DNA from: Paracoccaceae bacterium
GTDB taxonomy: Bacteria > Pseudomonadota > Alphaproteobacteria > Rhodobacterales > Rhodobacteraceae
Assembly (NCBI GenBank): GCA_024742455.1
Contig: JANSYL010000007.1
Coordinates: 101,172-165,171 of the forward strand
Length of the DNA: 64,000 nt
Direction: 5' to 3'
Shown: one piece after another, positions 62,811 to 64,000 of the stretch
How the letters are laid out: each line of letters begins with the position of its first letter
Position numbering within the stretch: position 1 is the first letter of the stretch
Notes under the pieces: model-generated
What the model saw: the letters and a program-made list of their open reading frames with translations, nothing else
What the model was told of the DNA's origin: nothing
Databases searched by the model: none
Position numbers and translations under genes: made by a program

Positions 62811-63863
62811 GTGACCACAAGACCGACCCCGCCCGCCAGCCTGCCGTTCACCCTTGCCGAATACGACCGCCGCATCGCCAAGACCCGGGCGGCGATGCAG
62901 GCGGCGGGGCTGGATGCGCTGTTCGTCACCGACCCGTCGAACCAGGCCTGGCTGACGGGGTATGACGGGTGGTCCTTCTACGTCCATCAGGGGGTGATCC
63001 TGGGCCTTGACGGGGTGCCGGTCTGGTGGGGGCGGGCGCAGGATGCGAATGGCGCGCGCCGCACGGTCTGGATGGGCGAGCCGGGGATCCTTGGCTATGC
63101 CGACACCTATGTGCAATCGCCCACCTCCCACCCGATGGAGGATCTGGCCGCCCACCTTCACCGCATGGGGCATGCCACCGCGCGGATCGGGGTGGAGATG
63201 GACAATTACTATTACTCGGCCAAGGCGCATGCGGTTCTGACCGCCGGGTTGCCCGATGCGAAGGTCAGCGACGCCACCGGGCTGGTGAACTGGCAGCGGG
63301 CGGTCAAATCGGACGAAGAAATCGGTTTCATCCGAAAGGCCGCGCGGATTTCCGACGCGGTGGCGCGCCGCGCGATCGAACTGGCCGAACCGGGCCGCCG
63401 CAAGAACGAGGTGGTGGCCGAGATCGTGCGCACCGGGTATCTGGGTGTGGACGAGGATTGGGGGGATTACCCCGCCATCGTGCCACTGACGCCCTCGGGC
63501 GAAGATGCCTCGGCCCCGCACCTGACCTGGAATGGCGATGTGATGCGTGCGGGTGAGGCCACGTTCTTCGAACTGGCCGGATGCTATCGCCGCTATCACG
63601 CACCACTGTGCCGGACGGTGCATCTGGGCCCACCGCCCGATGTGATGCGCCGTGCCAGCGATGCCCTGGTCGAGGGACTGGAGGCCGGGATCGACGCCGC
63701 GCGCGCCGGCAACCGGACCTGTGACGTGGCGCAGGCGCTGAACGCGGCCTTGGCCAGGGTGGGGATCGAACGCGCCGAACGCGCGGGGTATCCGATCGGG
63801 CTCAGCTACCCGCCGGATTGGGGGGAACGCACCTTTTCGATCCGCGCCAGCGACACCACCGTG
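62811..63863 (+). pseudogene. doeA: Ectoine hydrolase, truncated by an insertion sequence
   Basis: Ectoine hydrolase (DoeA/EutD, M24 fold) opens the ectoine ring to start its degradation. Residues 1-351 match the family (TGYDGWSFYVHQGVI, WGRAQDANGARRTVW, YVQSPTSHPMEDL, IGVEMDNYYYSAKAH, GLSYPPDWGERTFSIRASD). The start is a GTG after AAAGG. After Val351 the frame leaves the family: the next codons give WIGMQD and stop at 63884. About 40 residues that normally finish the protein, including the last conserved Glu segment, are missing. An IS21-family end begins at the break. The frame is likely nonfunctional here. Confidence 0.8.
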
Positions 63864-64000
63864 TGGATCGGCATGCAAGATTGACCCCCGTCTTGGGGTG
63901 ATCGGCGTCCAAAAGTGACCCCCCTGATAATTCATCAGAAGCTCCCTCAAAGGCATGAGGGAGCAGTCAGGGGATGTTGGTTGTGGAGACGATCGCGAAG
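63864..64000 (+). mobile_element. Left end of an IS21-family insertion sequence
   Basis: The element starts at about 63864 (the first base could be 63862). It begins with two copies of a 26-base end repeat (63864-63889 and 63899-63924) that share ATCGGC and TGACCCCC, as in IS21 ends, which carry several transposase sites. A hairpin GCTCCCTC...GAGGGAGC (63952-63965 region) precedes the first gene. The rest lies outside the window. Confidence 0.75.
63974..64000 (+). CDS. istA: IstA-type transposase, first nine codons
   Basis: The window ends nine codons into a frame reading MLVVETIAK, the recognisable start of IS21-family transposase IstA (which continues with a KIRRAYF-like helix-turn-helix). 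CAGGGG lies before the ATG. Only the beginning is visible, so completeness cannot be judged. Confidence 0.65.

Overview
The window is high-GC (about two-thirds G+C) bacterial DNA with tightly packed, often overlapping genes. Gene content points to a marine member of the Rhodobacteraceae (Roseobacter group, Alphaproteobacteria): a 591-residue acyl-CoA dehydrogenase of the DmdC type, a fused formate dehydrogenase beta/gamma subunit, an ectoine/hydroxyectoine catabolic cluster, a short DUF1127 gene, and intergenic palindromes typical of this group. No organism name can be read directly from the sequence.

Layout. 1-9.6 kb: end of a fatty-acid desaturase gene, glyA, nadK, malic enzyme (maeB), two small envelope genes, propionyl-CoA synthetase (prpE) and a soluble hybrid histidine kinase. 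9.7-14.3 kb: a compact nucleoside-salvage operon cdd-deoA-deoB-add-upp. 14.3-19.1 kb: a secreted SPOR-domain protein, a membrane protein resembling an M48 peptidase without its catalytic histidines, an acyl-CoA synthetase and a flavin-type oxidase-like protein. 19.1-19.55 kb: no protein gene, but a strongly structured region ending in an intrinsic terminator. 19.55-27.1 kb: a leftward fatty-acid/branched-chain degradation block (two MerR regulators, acyl-CoA dehydrogenase, GST, thiolase, FadB) containing a small lower-GC gene. 27.2-35.3 kb: two hotdog thioesterases, a MATE exporter, pyrD, a 5'-nucleotidase, a DUF1127 gene, an SRAP protein and two methyltransferase genes.

35.3-44 kb: a candidate small RNA and tRNA-Gly(UCC), then an NAD-linked formate dehydrogenase (fdsGB fusion, fdsA) facing fdhD-mobA-mobB-moeA, which supply and insert its molybdenum cofactor. 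44-50.5 kb: an ABC exporter, an acyl-CoA synthetase, a YcaQ-type DNA glycosylase and a CapA-like lipoprotein. 50.5-57.7 kb: two metal importers, the zinc system znuA / zur-znuC-znuB around Zur-box-like sites, and a Mn/Fe-type sitABCD operon behind two identical-pattern palindromes. 57.8-64 kb: a CFI-box secreted protein and the ectoine-degradation genes doeD, eutC, eutB and doeA. The doeA frame is cut about 40 residues short by the left end of an IS21-family element that runs off the right edge.

Most interesting points: the IS-interrupted ectoine hydrolase gene; a three-hairpin small RNA candidate with pyrimidine-rich, anti-Shine-Dalgarno loops next to tRNA-Gly; a second, rod-like RNA candidate at 19.3 kb; loss of two of four iron-sulfur ligands in the formate dehydrogenase gamma domain; a permease carrying a DtxR-like tail; and the catalytically dead M48-like protein. 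No CRISPR array, rRNA, prophage or wholly new defence-like system was seen.
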